From an uncultured Christensenella sp. (GTDB lineage Bacteria; Bacillota; Clostridia; Christensenellales; Borkfalkiaceae), in the NCBI GenBank assembly GCA_910576655.1, contig CAJTJC010000002.1, positions 62,001 through 126,000 of the forward strand: a DNA stretch of 64,000 bases, written 5' to 3'. The notes beneath the pieces are model-generated. The model did no database searches. It was not told where the DNA came from and was given only the letters and a program-made list of their open reading frames with translations. The position numbers were made by a program, and so were the translations under genes. How positions within the stretch are numbered: position 1 is the first letter of the stretch; the number at the start of each line of letters is the position of its first letter. Positions 42,582 to 49,064 of the stretch are shown here, piece after piece.

Positions 42582-43667
42582 ATGGGTAAAAGCATAGCCG
42601 TTATATACGGCGGAAAATCAAACGAAAACGAGGTTTCCGTAATTACGGGAACTATGGCTGCAAACGTGCTTAAAAGCGGAGGCGATACCGTTACGCCCCT
42701 GTATATGTCGCAGCGAGGCGAGCTTTATACGGGCGAAGACCTTTTGAATATTCAAAGCTATAAGGACGGCGGCTACGAAAAATGCCCGCGCGCGGTCGTG
42801 GGCAAGGGCGGGGTGTACGTTCTCAACAAACGCGGCAAAATGAAAAAGTACGTAAAAATAGACGTCGCGCTCAACTGCTGTCACGGCGGCTGGGGAGAGG
42901 GTGGCGGCGTGTGCGGACTGTTCGCGCTCAACGATATACCGCTTGCAAGCGCGGGTATGTTCGAATCGGCGGCGTTTATGGATAAATACTTCACAAAGCG
43001 CGTGCTGCGTTCGTTGGGCGTGAAGGTCGCAAGGTACGTATATATGCGCAGCCCGAACGAGTATTTAAAGGCGGAAAAGCTGCAATATCCTCTAATCGTC
43101 AAGCCCGCGAAGCTGGGGTCGAGCATAGGCATAGAGTGCGTCGAAAACCGTGAAGAGCTTGAAACCGCGGTCGCGGCGGCGTTCTTGTACGACGACGGAG
43201 TGGTATGCGAAAAATACGTCGAAAACCGCCGCGAGATAAACTGCGCGGCGTACTATGCGGACGGCAAAGTCGTCGTTTCCGAGTGCGAGGAGGCGGTTTC
43301 GGACGGGGATATTCTCAGCTTCGACGATAAATATTCGGGCGCCGGAACGCGCGTTATGCCCGCGGATATTCCGGAAGCGCTTGCAATGAAAATACGCAAG
43401 ATAACGGGCAACGTATATTCGCGGCTGAATATGCGCGGGATTGTGCGGTTCGACTTCCTGCTCGGCGGCGATACGGTATATTTAAGCGAAATAAACACCG
43501 TGCCCGGTTCGCTCGCGTACTATCTGCTGTCAAGCGGGTTCAAGGACTTCTATCCCGTGTTGAAGGCGGTTATTGTTCAGGCGGAGGTCGACTATAAGGA
43601 GGCTGCAAGCAAAACTCTTTTAAAGACGGGAATATTAAATAACGTAAGCTATAAATTCAATAAATAA
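42582..43667 (+). CDS. ddl: D-alanine-D-alanine ligase-like ATP-grasp enzyme
   Basis: 361 aa from ATG 42582 (GGAGG upstream; an in-frame GTG at 42570 overlaps the SD and is rejected). ATP-grasp fold: AVIYGGKSNENEVSVITG, NCCHGGWGEGGGVCGLF, MDKYFTKRVLRSLGVK, PLIVKPAKLGSSIGIECV and YLSEINTVPGSLAYYLL. The 'HG...GE.G...G' and 'EINT.PG' motifs are Ddl-like, but residues around them (GWGEGGGVC; PGSLAYYL rather than PGMTxxS) diverge from standard Ddl, so dipeptide specificity is uncertain. Directly after the MurF-like gene. Confidence 0.82.
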   Translation: MGKSIAVIYGGKSNENEVSVITGTMAANVLKSGGDTVTPLYMSQRGELYTGEDLLNIQSYKDGGYEKCPRAVVGKGGVYVLNKRGKMKKYVKIDVALNCCHGGWGEGGGVCGLFALNDIPLASAGMFESAAFMDKYFTKRVLRSLGVKVARYVYMRSPNEYLKAEKLQYPLIVKPAKLGSSIGIECVENREELETAVAAAFLYDDGVVCEKYVENRREINCAAYYADGKVVVSECEEAVSDGDILSFDDKYSGAGTRVMPADIPEALAMKIRKITGNVYSRLNMRGIVRFDFLLGGDTVYLSEINTVPGSLAYYLLSSGFKDFYPVLKAVIVQAEVDYKEAASKTLLKTGILNNVSYKFNK

Positions 43668-43701
43668 AAAAGCGAGGACGGTCATTCGTCCTCGCTTTTT
43701 T
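43666..43701. terminator. Bidirectional terminator between ddl and the ECF gene
   Basis: AAAAAAGCGAGGACG, loop GTCATT, CGTCCTCGCTTTTTT. The C-terminal codons of the minus-strand gene lie inside it. Confidence 0.9.
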
Positions 43702-44257
43702 CCATAACCTCGTTTTTGAAGTCGGGTAAAAGATTGTTCTTTTTAAGCTGTTGTTTAAATGTGGTGGCGTAGCATATTATCATTGCTATCGAAATCCCTA
43801 TGGCTTCCTGAATGACGTTTCTCGGTATATTCGTGACCGCCGTAGGTACGCCGTAAACAACCGCCCTGTAAATAAAGTATCCCCCGACTACTACCGCCGC
43901 GCCGATTACCGAAACGGCAATCGCCCAAATCCATTCCCATTTGATTAGTTTTTCGGGAAATACGAAATGCAGCAGAGTTGCTACTATCGCGCCCTGTAAG
44001 CCGTGTATCAACAGCGACGGAAGCATCATTGCAGGCGACGCAAAAACGTCGTACAGCAACGAGCCGACTCCGCCTGCGATAAACGCGGCGAGAGGGCCCA
44101 TAAGGTATGCAGCCAAAAGGACCATACCGTCAACCCAGTATATCCTGCCTGCGGGCGTGGTTATAGGGGGAATAAATCCCGTTGCGACGACAAGCGCGGT
44201 AAGCACGGCGGTGTAGGTTATCCATTTGGTTGTAAAATACGCTCTTTTGTTTTTCAT
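43682..44257 (-). CDS. ECF transporter S-component, substrate unknown
   Basis: 191 aa, six hydrophobic helices. ECF S-component features: KWITYTAVLTALVVATGFIP at the N-terminus, GRIYWVDGMVLLAAYLMGPLAAFIAGGVGSLLYD cut here at ~residues 37-70, PSLLIHGLQGAIVA. It is of the general ECF_trnsprt type rather than ThiT, BioY or RibU. No riboswitch precedes it to name the vitamin; the mRNA is predicted leaderless. It should share the common EcfAA'T module encoded elsewhere. Confidence 0.82.
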   Translation of the reverse strand: MKNKRAYFTTKWITYTAVLTALVVATGFIPPITTPAGRIYWVDGMVLLAAYLMGPLAAFIAGGVGSLLYDVFASPAMMLPSLLIHGLQGAIVATLLHFVFPEKLIKWEWIWAIAVSVIGAAVVVGGYFIYRAVVYGVPTAVTNIPRNVIQEAIGISIAMIICYATTFKQQLKKNNLLPDFKNEVMEKSEDE

Positions 44258-44263
44258 ATCCGA

Positions 44264-44292
44264 ATTATAAATCTACCCGCTTTAAATGTCAA
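44264..44292 (-). promoter_or_regulatory. Perfect promoter giving leaderless ECF mRNA
   Basis: Minus strand TTGACA (44292-44287), 17-bp spacer, TATAAT (44269-44264), six bases TCGGAT, then ATG 44257. Both hexamers are exact consensus and no SD is present. Confidence 0.88.
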
Positions 44293-44294
44293 TT

Positions 44295-44329
44295 AAAAAA
44301 ACCCGCCGCGGCAGAATTGCCGCGGCGGG
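44295..44329 (-). terminator. Terminator of the two-microprotein operon
   Basis: Minus strand CCCGCCGCGGCA (44329-44318), loop, TGCCGCGGCGGG (44313-44302), then TTTTTTT. It begins 6 bases after the second microprotein stop. Confidence 0.88.
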
Positions 44330-44334
44330 TTGCA

Positions 44335-44439
44335 TTATTTTATAATTCCCAATTCTCTGTTGAGTTGTTCCATTTTCACTGCGACGTAGTCGAAGGGAAC
44401 TTCGTCGTCGCTGAAAATTTTTCTCAGTTTATCAAACAT
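44335..44439 (-). CDS. 34-aa acidic microprotein (second gene of the microprotein operon)
   Basis: ATG 44439, preceded by GAGGTATAGAGAA. Sequence starts MFDKLRKIFSDDEVPFDYVA and ends MEQLNRELGIIK: two short amphipathic helices around a Pro, net acidic. No signal peptide. It ends directly before a strong terminator. No family recognised. Confidence 0.62.
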   Translation of the reverse strand: MFDKLRKIFSDDEVPFDYVAVKMEQLNRELGIIK

Positions 44440-44462
44440 TTCTCTATACCTCGATTTTATTG

Positions 44463-44558
44463 TTATCTGCCGCAGTTCAAAACGACGTACTCGATAGGGG
44501 ATACGGCAAGTCCGTTATTTTCTTCTTCAAGTTCTTTCAATTCTTCATAAATAGTCAC
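44463..44558 (-). CDS. 31-aa acidic microprotein (first gene of the microprotein operon)
   Basis: GTG 44558 with a full AAGGAGG 8 bases upstream. Starts MTIYEELKELEEENNGLAVS and ends IEYVVLNCGR: a Glu-rich helix followed by a small hydrophobic strand and a near-terminal Cys. No signal peptide. It lies 22 bases after a consensus promoter and 23 bases before the next microprotein. Function unknown; a regulator, toxin/antitoxin component or peptide signal are all possible. Confidence 0.62.
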   Translation of the reverse strand: MTIYEELKELEEENNGLAVSPIEYVVLNCGR

Positions 44559-44587
44559 GTTTAAGTCCTCCTTTCATAAGCAAGCGT

Positions 44588-44616
44588 AGTATAGCACTCT
44601 GTAAAATGTTAGTCAA
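44588..44616 (-). promoter_or_regulatory. Promoter of the two-microprotein operon
   Basis: Minus strand TTGACT (44616-44611), 17-bp spacer, TATACT (44593-44588); start near 44581. Confidence 0.8.
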
Positions 44617-44619
44617 TAA

Positions 44620-44768
44620 CAATTTAAAAATTTTTCAAAAAGTTAATTTTGTTAATTACTATCAATATTATATGTTTGAAACTATAATTTATGTTAATTT
44701 ACGGTGAACTGTTTTTATTTGTGTGATTTTATTTCATAATTAACAAAAAATTACAAAATTTAACAGCA
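44620..44768. other. AT-rich spacer with no recognisable content
   Basis: About 150 bases of very AT-rich sequence between the microprotein promoter and the terminator of the M23 gene. I see no ORF with an RBS and no clear palindrome. Confidence 0.5.
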
Positions 44769-44770
44769 AA

Positions 44771-44804
44771 GCACTGCGAAGCGCGTATTCGCGCTCCGCA
44801 GTGC
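44771..44804 (-). terminator. Terminator-like hairpin after the M23 gene
   Basis: Minus strand GCACTGCGGAGCGCG, loop AATA, CGCGCTTCGCAGTGC. The T-run after it is interrupted (TTTGCTGTTAAATTTT), so it may be a weak terminator. Confidence 0.6.
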
Positions 44805-44827
44805 CGTATAAGGGAGGGGGATACGAG

Positions 44828-45472
44828 TTATTTTTCGGTAATTTCAAGGTAGGTGTCGGGGTCTACGGTTTTGCCGTTAGCGCGCATTTCGAAATGCAGG
44901 TGCTCGCCCTGACTCATTTCCATACCGCCTGCCGCGGCAATTTCGCCTATAACGTCGCCGCGTTTTACGGTTGCGCCCTCTTTAAGCCCTTCCTTGGCAA
45001 CGATATACTTGTAGGTGGAGGTAACGCCGTCCTTGTGCGTAATGGTAACGTAGTTTTCGTTGAGAACGTGGTTTGTTACGACCTTGGTAACCGTTCCGTC
45101 AAGCACTGCAAGCACCTTGTCGCCGGCCTTGCCCTCGAAGTCCATTCCCTGATGCACCGCGTATCTGTCGAGAGTTTCGTCGAAAGCGAACTCGTAGCCG
45201 CAGCTTACGCTGGCGTTTTCAAGCGGAAGACCGTACTTGTTGTCAGAGCCGGTGGGCTTGTCGTCGTCGGGGTCCTTGCCATCGTCGGGGTCCTTGCCGT
45301 CGTCGGGGTCCTTGTTATCGTCGGGATTTTCAATTCCGGGTTTTTCAGCTACTGGCTGTTTTCTTCCTACGGTAAGCACAACCGTTACCGTTACTGCCGC
45401 GATTACAAGCAGGCACGCCGCTAAAATCAGGTAGTAAAGTAAAACTTTCTTTTTGGTCTTTTTTCCTTCCAT
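44828..45472 (-). CDS. SpoIIQ-like membrane-anchored LytM (M23) protein
   Basis: 214 aa. Short basic N-terminus (MEGKKTKKK), one transmembrane helix (~11-34), an acidic linker with tandem DPDDGK repeats (~50-68), then an M23/LytM domain with HQGMDF, GTVTKVVTN, YKYIVAKEGLKEGATVKRGD, VIGEIAAAGG and HLHFE. All zinc ligands (His-x3-Asp, HxH) are present, as in clostridial SpoIIQ and unlike the inactive Bacillus protein. SpoIIQ is the forespore half of the SpoIIQ-SpoIIIAH channel. Its upstream neighbour resembles YwmB, which lies near spoIIQ in Bacillus. A general cell-wall endopeptidase is the alternative. Confidence 0.72.
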   Translation of the reverse strand: MEGKKTKKKVLLYYLILAACLLVIAAVTVTVVLTVGRKQPVAEKPGIENPDDNKDPDDGKDPDDGKDPDDDKPTGSDNKYGLPLENASVSCGYEFAFDETLDRYAVHQGMDFEGKAGDKVLAVLDGTVTKVVTNHVLNENYVTITHKDGVTSTYKYIVAKEGLKEGATVKRGDVIGEIAAAGGMEMSQGEHLHFEMRANGKTVDPDTYLEITEK

Positions 45473-45551
45473 TTTTAAAAATCTCCTTTTTTGTTTGCAA
45501 ATTTTTTATTGACCTCGGCAAATTTTTTTATACACGCCGTTTTAAAAATTT

Positions 45552-45974
45552 TTAGTACCCGCCGAATATTATGGGCGAACCGACCTTAACGCGGTCCTTT
45601 TTAATGCAGACGTGCAGGTTTATTTCGTTGCCGTAGAGGTTGACGGAGTAGGGCAGGTCCGCTTTGCAGTAGTAATTTACGCTGTCTGACAGGGTTTCCG
45701 TAAATATTACTTCGCCGTTAACGGATTTCAAGTAATCGTCGAAATCGAATTCCGAATATTCGGCGCTTTCGCCGCACACGTCGGAAAGGGTAAGCTTTTT
45801 AAGTGCGGTAAAGCTTTCGGCGCGGACTTCGCGGCAGTTTTTCGAGGTGTCGCCGACGAAAAACGTATAGCTTTCTGCCCCGTCAAAGCAAAGCTTTGCC
45901 TGACAGACGGTAATTACCGCCAATATTGTGCCCGCGGCAATACATAATACCAACAATTTAAAAAAGCGCCGCAT
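45552..45974 (-). CDS. Secreted or anchored YwmB-like protein (tentative)
   Basis: 140 aa from the ATG at 45974, which has GGAGG five bases upstream; a GTG two codons earlier overlaps the SD. One N-terminal hydrophobic helix or signal (~7-27). The C-terminal NYYCKADLPYSVNLYGNEIN followed by LHVCIKKDRVKVGSPIIFGG resembles the end of YwmB-type 'TATA-box-like' proteins, which are upstream of murAA-spoIID-spoIIQ in Bacillus. Function unknown; the link to sporulation is inference from fold resemblance and the SpoIIQ-like neighbour. The rest shows no motif. Confidence 0.45.
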   Translation of the reverse strand: MRRFFKLLVLCIAAGTILAVITVCQAKLCFDGAESYTFFVGDTSKNCREVRAESFTALKKLTLSDVCGESAEYSEFDFDDYLKSVNGEVIFTETLSDSVNYYCKADLPYSVNLYGNEINLHVCIKKDRVKVGSPIIFGGY

Positions 45975-46070
45975 AAACACCTCCCGACGGAAGTATTTAT
46001 TGACGCAAACTATTTTTTATAAACCCTTAAAATAAAAAATCCTATGCTGTTTTTTTATATCTCGGTAAAC

Positions 46071-46106
46071 GAGGGCGCGGAGTACCATTATGCACTCCGC
46101 GCCCTC
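46071..46106. terminator. GC-rich hairpin between minus-strand units
   Basis: GAGGGCGCGGAGT, 10-base loop, ACTCCGCGCCCTC. T-rich on the plus side (ATATTTTTT), weaker on the minus side (GTTTACC). Probably ends the corA-fmdB transcript. Confidence 0.65.
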
Positions 46107-46135
46107 ATATTTTTTAAGTTGAATAGTAGGTAAAA

Positions 46136-46336
46136 CTAAGGCTTACAGCCGCCGCAGGTCGCGCAGTTGCCGCTGCATTTTTTTGTCGTCTTGCCGGTTG
46201 CGGAAAACATCTGCCCGCAGTAGCTGCGTTCGGCGGGCTTGCCGCAGTCGGGGCATAATACCTGCTCGTCGAATTTTTTTACAAGCTCTTCGAAGCCCTT
46301 GTTGCAGCTTTTGCAAAAATACTGTAAAATAGGCAT
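46136..46336 (-). CDS. FmdB-type zinc-ribbon protein
   Basis: 66 aa. MPILQYFCKSCNKGFEELVK, then CPDCGKPAERSYCG: the CxxC...CxxC zinc ribbon of the FmdB/CxxC_CxxC_SSSS family. The C-terminus adds a Cys-rich tail (KKCSGNCATCGGCKP) that may bind metal. It lies 1 base after corA and so is in its operon, hinting at a metal-linked role. Function otherwise unknown. Confidence 0.8.
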   Translation of the reverse strand: MPILQYFCKSCNKGFEELVKKFDEQVLCPDCGKPAERSYCGQMFSATGKTTKKCSGNCATCGGCKP

Positions 46337-46337
46337 T

Positions 46338-47336
46338 TTATTCGTCCTTGCGTCTGTCCTTTTTTCTTTTACGCCTTGTGCGTTTTTTAAGCGGTCTGCC
46401 CTTTAAAAGCAGCGCGCCTATTATAGCGGTAAACGTGACCGTCAGCGCTATTACCAACCAGAACCAGCCTGTGTCCTTAAACGCCACGCCGTCCTGCCAC
46501 GGCACGGGCATATTCATGCCCCAAAAGCCCGCAATCATAGTGGGCACCGCAAGCAAAATGGTTATTATGGTCAGCTTTTTCATGGTGTCGTTGGCGTTGT
46601 TGGAAATTACCGAGCCGTACGCGTCCATAGTCACGCTTAAAATATTTTTGTAGATATTACAGGTCTCTATTGCCTGACGGCTTTCGATAATAACGTCGTC
46701 GTAAAGGTCGCGGTATTCCTCGCGAGTGGCGACGCCCTCGACCTTGAACAGCTTTTCGTGCACGCGCTCGTTCGAGTTCAGCGAAGTGGAAAAGTAGACC
46801 AGCGAATTCTGCAAATCGAGCAGCTGTATAATCTCGGTATTGCGCATCGTCTTTTCCATTTCGGTCTGAATACGGCGGGTTTTACGGTCTATCTGTTTGA
46901 GGTAATAGAGAAACCGCTTTGCGTTGCAAAGCATAAACGTAAGCAGAAAATGCACGCGGCTGCGCGTATCTATACGCTCGCGCCCGGTAATGAAATCCTT
47001 TAAAACGGTGTTGCCTTTAAGGCAGACCGTAACTATGCATTTTTCGTTATAAATCACGGCGAGCGGGATTGTGGTGTAATCGTCGCCGCCGCCGTCGTTC
47101 TCTTCGATAAGCGGACAGTCGACTATAAACATTGCGTTGCCGTCGTCAAACTCGGTACGGGCGCGCTCTTCCTCGTCGAGCGCGGCCTTTAACATATCCT
47201 CGGATATGCCCGTCAGCGCGGATATGTTTTCGCACTCGTCGTCGGCGGGATTGACAAGGTCAACCCAGCATCCCGACGTGAATTTTTCAGCCTCCGCGGG
47301 CGCGCGTCCGCCGTCCGATAAAAAGAATTTTATCAT
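46338..47336 (-). CDS. corA: CorA-family Mg2+/Co2+ transporter
   Basis: 332 aa from ATG 47336 (GAGG upstream; an 18-codon longer reading would start inside the leader terminator and is rejected). Large N-terminal cytoplasmic domain with a coiled coil (~145-210), then two C-terminal helices; the first ends in the diagnostic GMNMP (~285). A basic Lys/Arg tail follows. Moves Mg2+ through a homopentamer. Preceded by a leader peptide and terminator that look like an attenuation system. Confidence 0.92.
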   Translation of the reverse strand: MIKFFLSDGGRAPAEAEKFTSGCWVDLVNPADDECENISALTGISEDMLKAALDEEERARTEFDDGNAMFIVDCPLIEENDGGGDDYTTIPLAVIYNEKCIVTVCLKGNTVLKDFITGRERIDTRSRVHFLLTFMLCNAKRFLYYLKQIDRKTRRIQTEMEKTMRNTEIIQLLDLQNSLVYFSTSLNSNERVHEKLFKVEGVATREEYRDLYDDVIIESRQAIETCNIYKNILSVTMDAYGSVISNNANDTMKKLTIITILLAVPTMIAGFWGMNMPVPWQDGVAFKDTGWFWLVIALTVTFTAIIGALLLKGRPLKKRTRRKRKKDRRKDE

Positions 47337-47361
47337 AGCTTTAACCTCTATAAAATTTTGT

Positions 47362-47390
47362 AAAAAAAGTGCACGGAAAATTCCGTGCAC
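47362..47390 (-). terminator. Leader terminator upstream of corA
   Basis: Minus strand GTGCACGGAA (47390-47381), TT, TTCCGTGCAC (47378-47369), then seven T. It lies between promoter and start codon of corA, so it must be conditionally read through. Confidence 0.85.
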
Positions 47391-47413
47391 GTCAAAATTC
47401 TATTTCGGCTTTT

Positions 47414-47425
47414 GTACGGAAAATT
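47414..47425 (-). promoter_or_regulatory. Antiterminator strand in the corA leader
   Basis: AATTTTCCGTAC follows the leader-peptide stop codon. It copies the 3' arm of the terminator (AATTTTCCGTGCAC) and can therefore compete for the same 5' arm (CACGGAA). Confidence 0.5.
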
Positions 47426-47464
47426 CTACTGCGTATTAAATATTATAAAACAACTTGGGTCCAT
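47426..47464 (-). CDS. 12-aa leader peptide of corA (MDPSCFIIFNTQ)
   Basis: ATG 47464 with AGAGGA eight bases upstream; twelve codons then TAG. The second and third residues are Asp-Pro, the acidic-proline combination that destabilises ribosomes at low Mg2+ in enteric MgtL leaders (MgtL contains EPDP). The stop codon abuts the antiterminator strand. Proposed role: its translation decides whether the downstream terminator forms. Confidence 0.6.
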   Translation of the reverse strand: MDPSCFIIFNTQ

Positions 47465-47490
47465 ATAATATTCCTCTGATATTTTTAAAC

Positions 47491-47519
47491 ATTATATATT
47501 ATTTTATTTGATTTGGCAA
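47491..47519 (-). promoter_or_regulatory. Promoter of the corA leader
   Basis: Minus strand TTGCCA (47519-47514), 17-bp spacer, TATAAT (47496-47491); start near 47484, giving a ~148-nt leader. Confidence 0.75.
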
Positions 47520-47533
47520 GTAAATGTTAACGG

Positions 47534-48982
47534 TCAGATTACTATTTTACCTTCGATAAACGAGGCGAAGAAGCCCTCTAAATCTCCGTGCTTCAAAAAG
47601 CTTGCAAACAGATTTTCGCTGGGCGCGATAGAGTAAAGGTTTGCGCTAAAATACTCTTTAAGCGAGGAGGTGAACTTTTCGTCGCCCACCGCCTGACGCA
47701 GCATATCGAACATAATCAGTCCCTTGTTGTAAGCGATATTCGAATACTCGTACTCGCTTTCGTACTTGGAAAGGTGCCTGTTCATGGTGGTGTCGGTTTC
47801 GCCGAAAATCTGGTTGAACACCGAGAAGTACGCCCTGTACGCCTTGGTTGCCGAGCCGACTATACCCGTGCGGGTGAACCCGTAAGTGGGGTGAGTTTCG
47901 AAGAACATCAGCGAGCTGTATTCCGCAAGCCCCTCGTCCTGCCAGGGGTTATTCAGCTGGTCGCTGCCTACCATTGCGTACCACCACTGGTGCGCGTTTT
48001 CGTGGACGATTGTATACGCGTTTCCGTTAGAGTCGAGCTTGTCGCTTATCATGGTAAGCGCGGGATATTCCATACCGCCGTAGCAAAAGCCCGTCTGCAC
48101 TACCGACAGGGTGGGGTAAACGTAGTTGCCGAAGGTGGAGTTGAAGTACTCGACGCTTTCGGCGGCAACGGAAAGACTGACCTTGGGGTTCGCGTCGCCG
48201 TAGTAGTAATATTTAACTTCGGTGCCGCCGACCGTGCGGGATTCAACCTTGAATTTATCGGATAAAACCATTGCGAAGTCGCGCGCGTTTTCAAGCGTAT
48301 AGGTGCATTTCTTGCGCTCGCCCGCGGTCGTTTCCTTGCCCGCCTTTCCGCTGGTCGCCGCGGTATATTCCTTGGGCATATCGAGAGTTACCTTATAATC
48401 CGAACATTCTGACATAAAGGGGTCGCCGCAGTAATAGTACGGACATTCCGCAAAGCCCTCGCTCGTATACGCGCAAAGCACGGGGTAGAAGTTGCCTAAG
48501 TTTACGGTGTTCTGCGTGACGCCCGTGCGGTGGTTGACCTGCGCGAGATTTAGCTTATACGTAATGGTAATATCCGCGTTCTCTTCGGGATATACGGGGT
48601 TCAACAGCGTTACGGTTAATATATTTTCGTCCTCGCCGCCGATGTTCCAGCCCGCGCAGTTTTCTACGCTTTCAACCGTCATAGAGCCGTAGCTCGCGCC
48701 GGCATAGTACGCGCTGTCCGTATAGCTCTGCGAAACGGGCTTGAATTTCGCGCCCTCGCGGAAGGCGTTGCCGTAGAGGTTGAATTTCAAATCGCCGATT
48801 TCGTTGTCGGTGTCGTTGTAATAGGTGAAGTTCACCGTGCCGCTCAGCGTCCGCGTTTCGCTGTCGTAGGCGGCGAGTATGTCGTATTTGTTTGCGCGGG
48901 TTTCCTCCTTTCCGCACGCGGTCAGCGTAAGCGTCGCCGTCACCGTGCACGCGGCAATGGCAAAGCAAATAAGTTTTTTCAT
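47534..48982 (-). CDS. M1-family (gluzincin) metallopeptidase lipoprotein
   Basis: 482 aa. Lipoprotein signal with lipobox LTAC (Cys23). N-terminal beta-rich saddle domain (KYDILAAYDSETRTLSGTVN), then the catalytic thermolysin-like part with HENAHQWW (HExxH variant HENAH, ~325) and the distal Glu in WQDEGLAEYSS. GGMEYPALTMIS matches the GxMEN-type exopeptidase loop, here GGMEYP, so it may be less strictly an aminopeptidase. It ends soon after the active-site domain and lacks the long C-terminal arm of full M1 enzymes. Extracellular peptide degradation is likely. AGAGGTG before the ATG. Confidence 0.88.
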   Translation of the reverse strand: MKKLICFAIAACTVTATLTLTACGKEETRANKYDILAAYDSETRTLSGTVNFTYYNDTDNEIGDLKFNLYGNAFREGAKFKPVSQSYTDSAYYAGASYGSMTVESVENCAGWNIGGEDENILTVTLLNPVYPEENADITITYKLNLAQVNHRTGVTQNTVNLGNFYPVLCAYTSEGFAECPYYYCGDPFMSECSDYKVTLDMPKEYTAATSGKAGKETTAGERKKCTYTLENARDFAMVLSDKFKVESRTVGGTEVKYYYYGDANPKVSLSVAAESVEYFNSTFGNYVYPTLSVVQTGFCYGGMEYPALTMISDKLDSNGNAYTIVHENAHQWWYAMVGSDQLNNPWQDEGLAEYSSLMFFETHPTYGFTRTGIVGSATKAYRAYFSVFNQIFGETDTTMNRHLSKYESEYEYSNIAYNKGLIMFDMLRQAVGDEKFTSSLKEYFSANLYSIAPSENLFASFLKHGDLEGFFASFIEGKIVI

Positions 48983-49034
48983 TAAAGCACACCTCTTAAA
49001 ATTCTTAAAATATTGTATGCAACGCGTTTTAAGG

Positions 49035-49064
49035 TTAACACTTTTCGTTGAAATTAAATAAAAT
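49035..49064 (+). promoter_or_regulatory. Possible promoter for the nitrilase-like gene
   Basis: TTAACA (49035-49040), 18-bp spacer, TAAAAT (49059-49064). If used, transcription would start about at the ATG of residue 4 (49072), again leaderless. Confidence 0.4.

Noticed and set aside
47337..47390. Extended N-terminus of CorA starting near 47390
   Set aside because: It would begin inside the leader terminator; ATG 47336 has a GAGG SD and matches family length.
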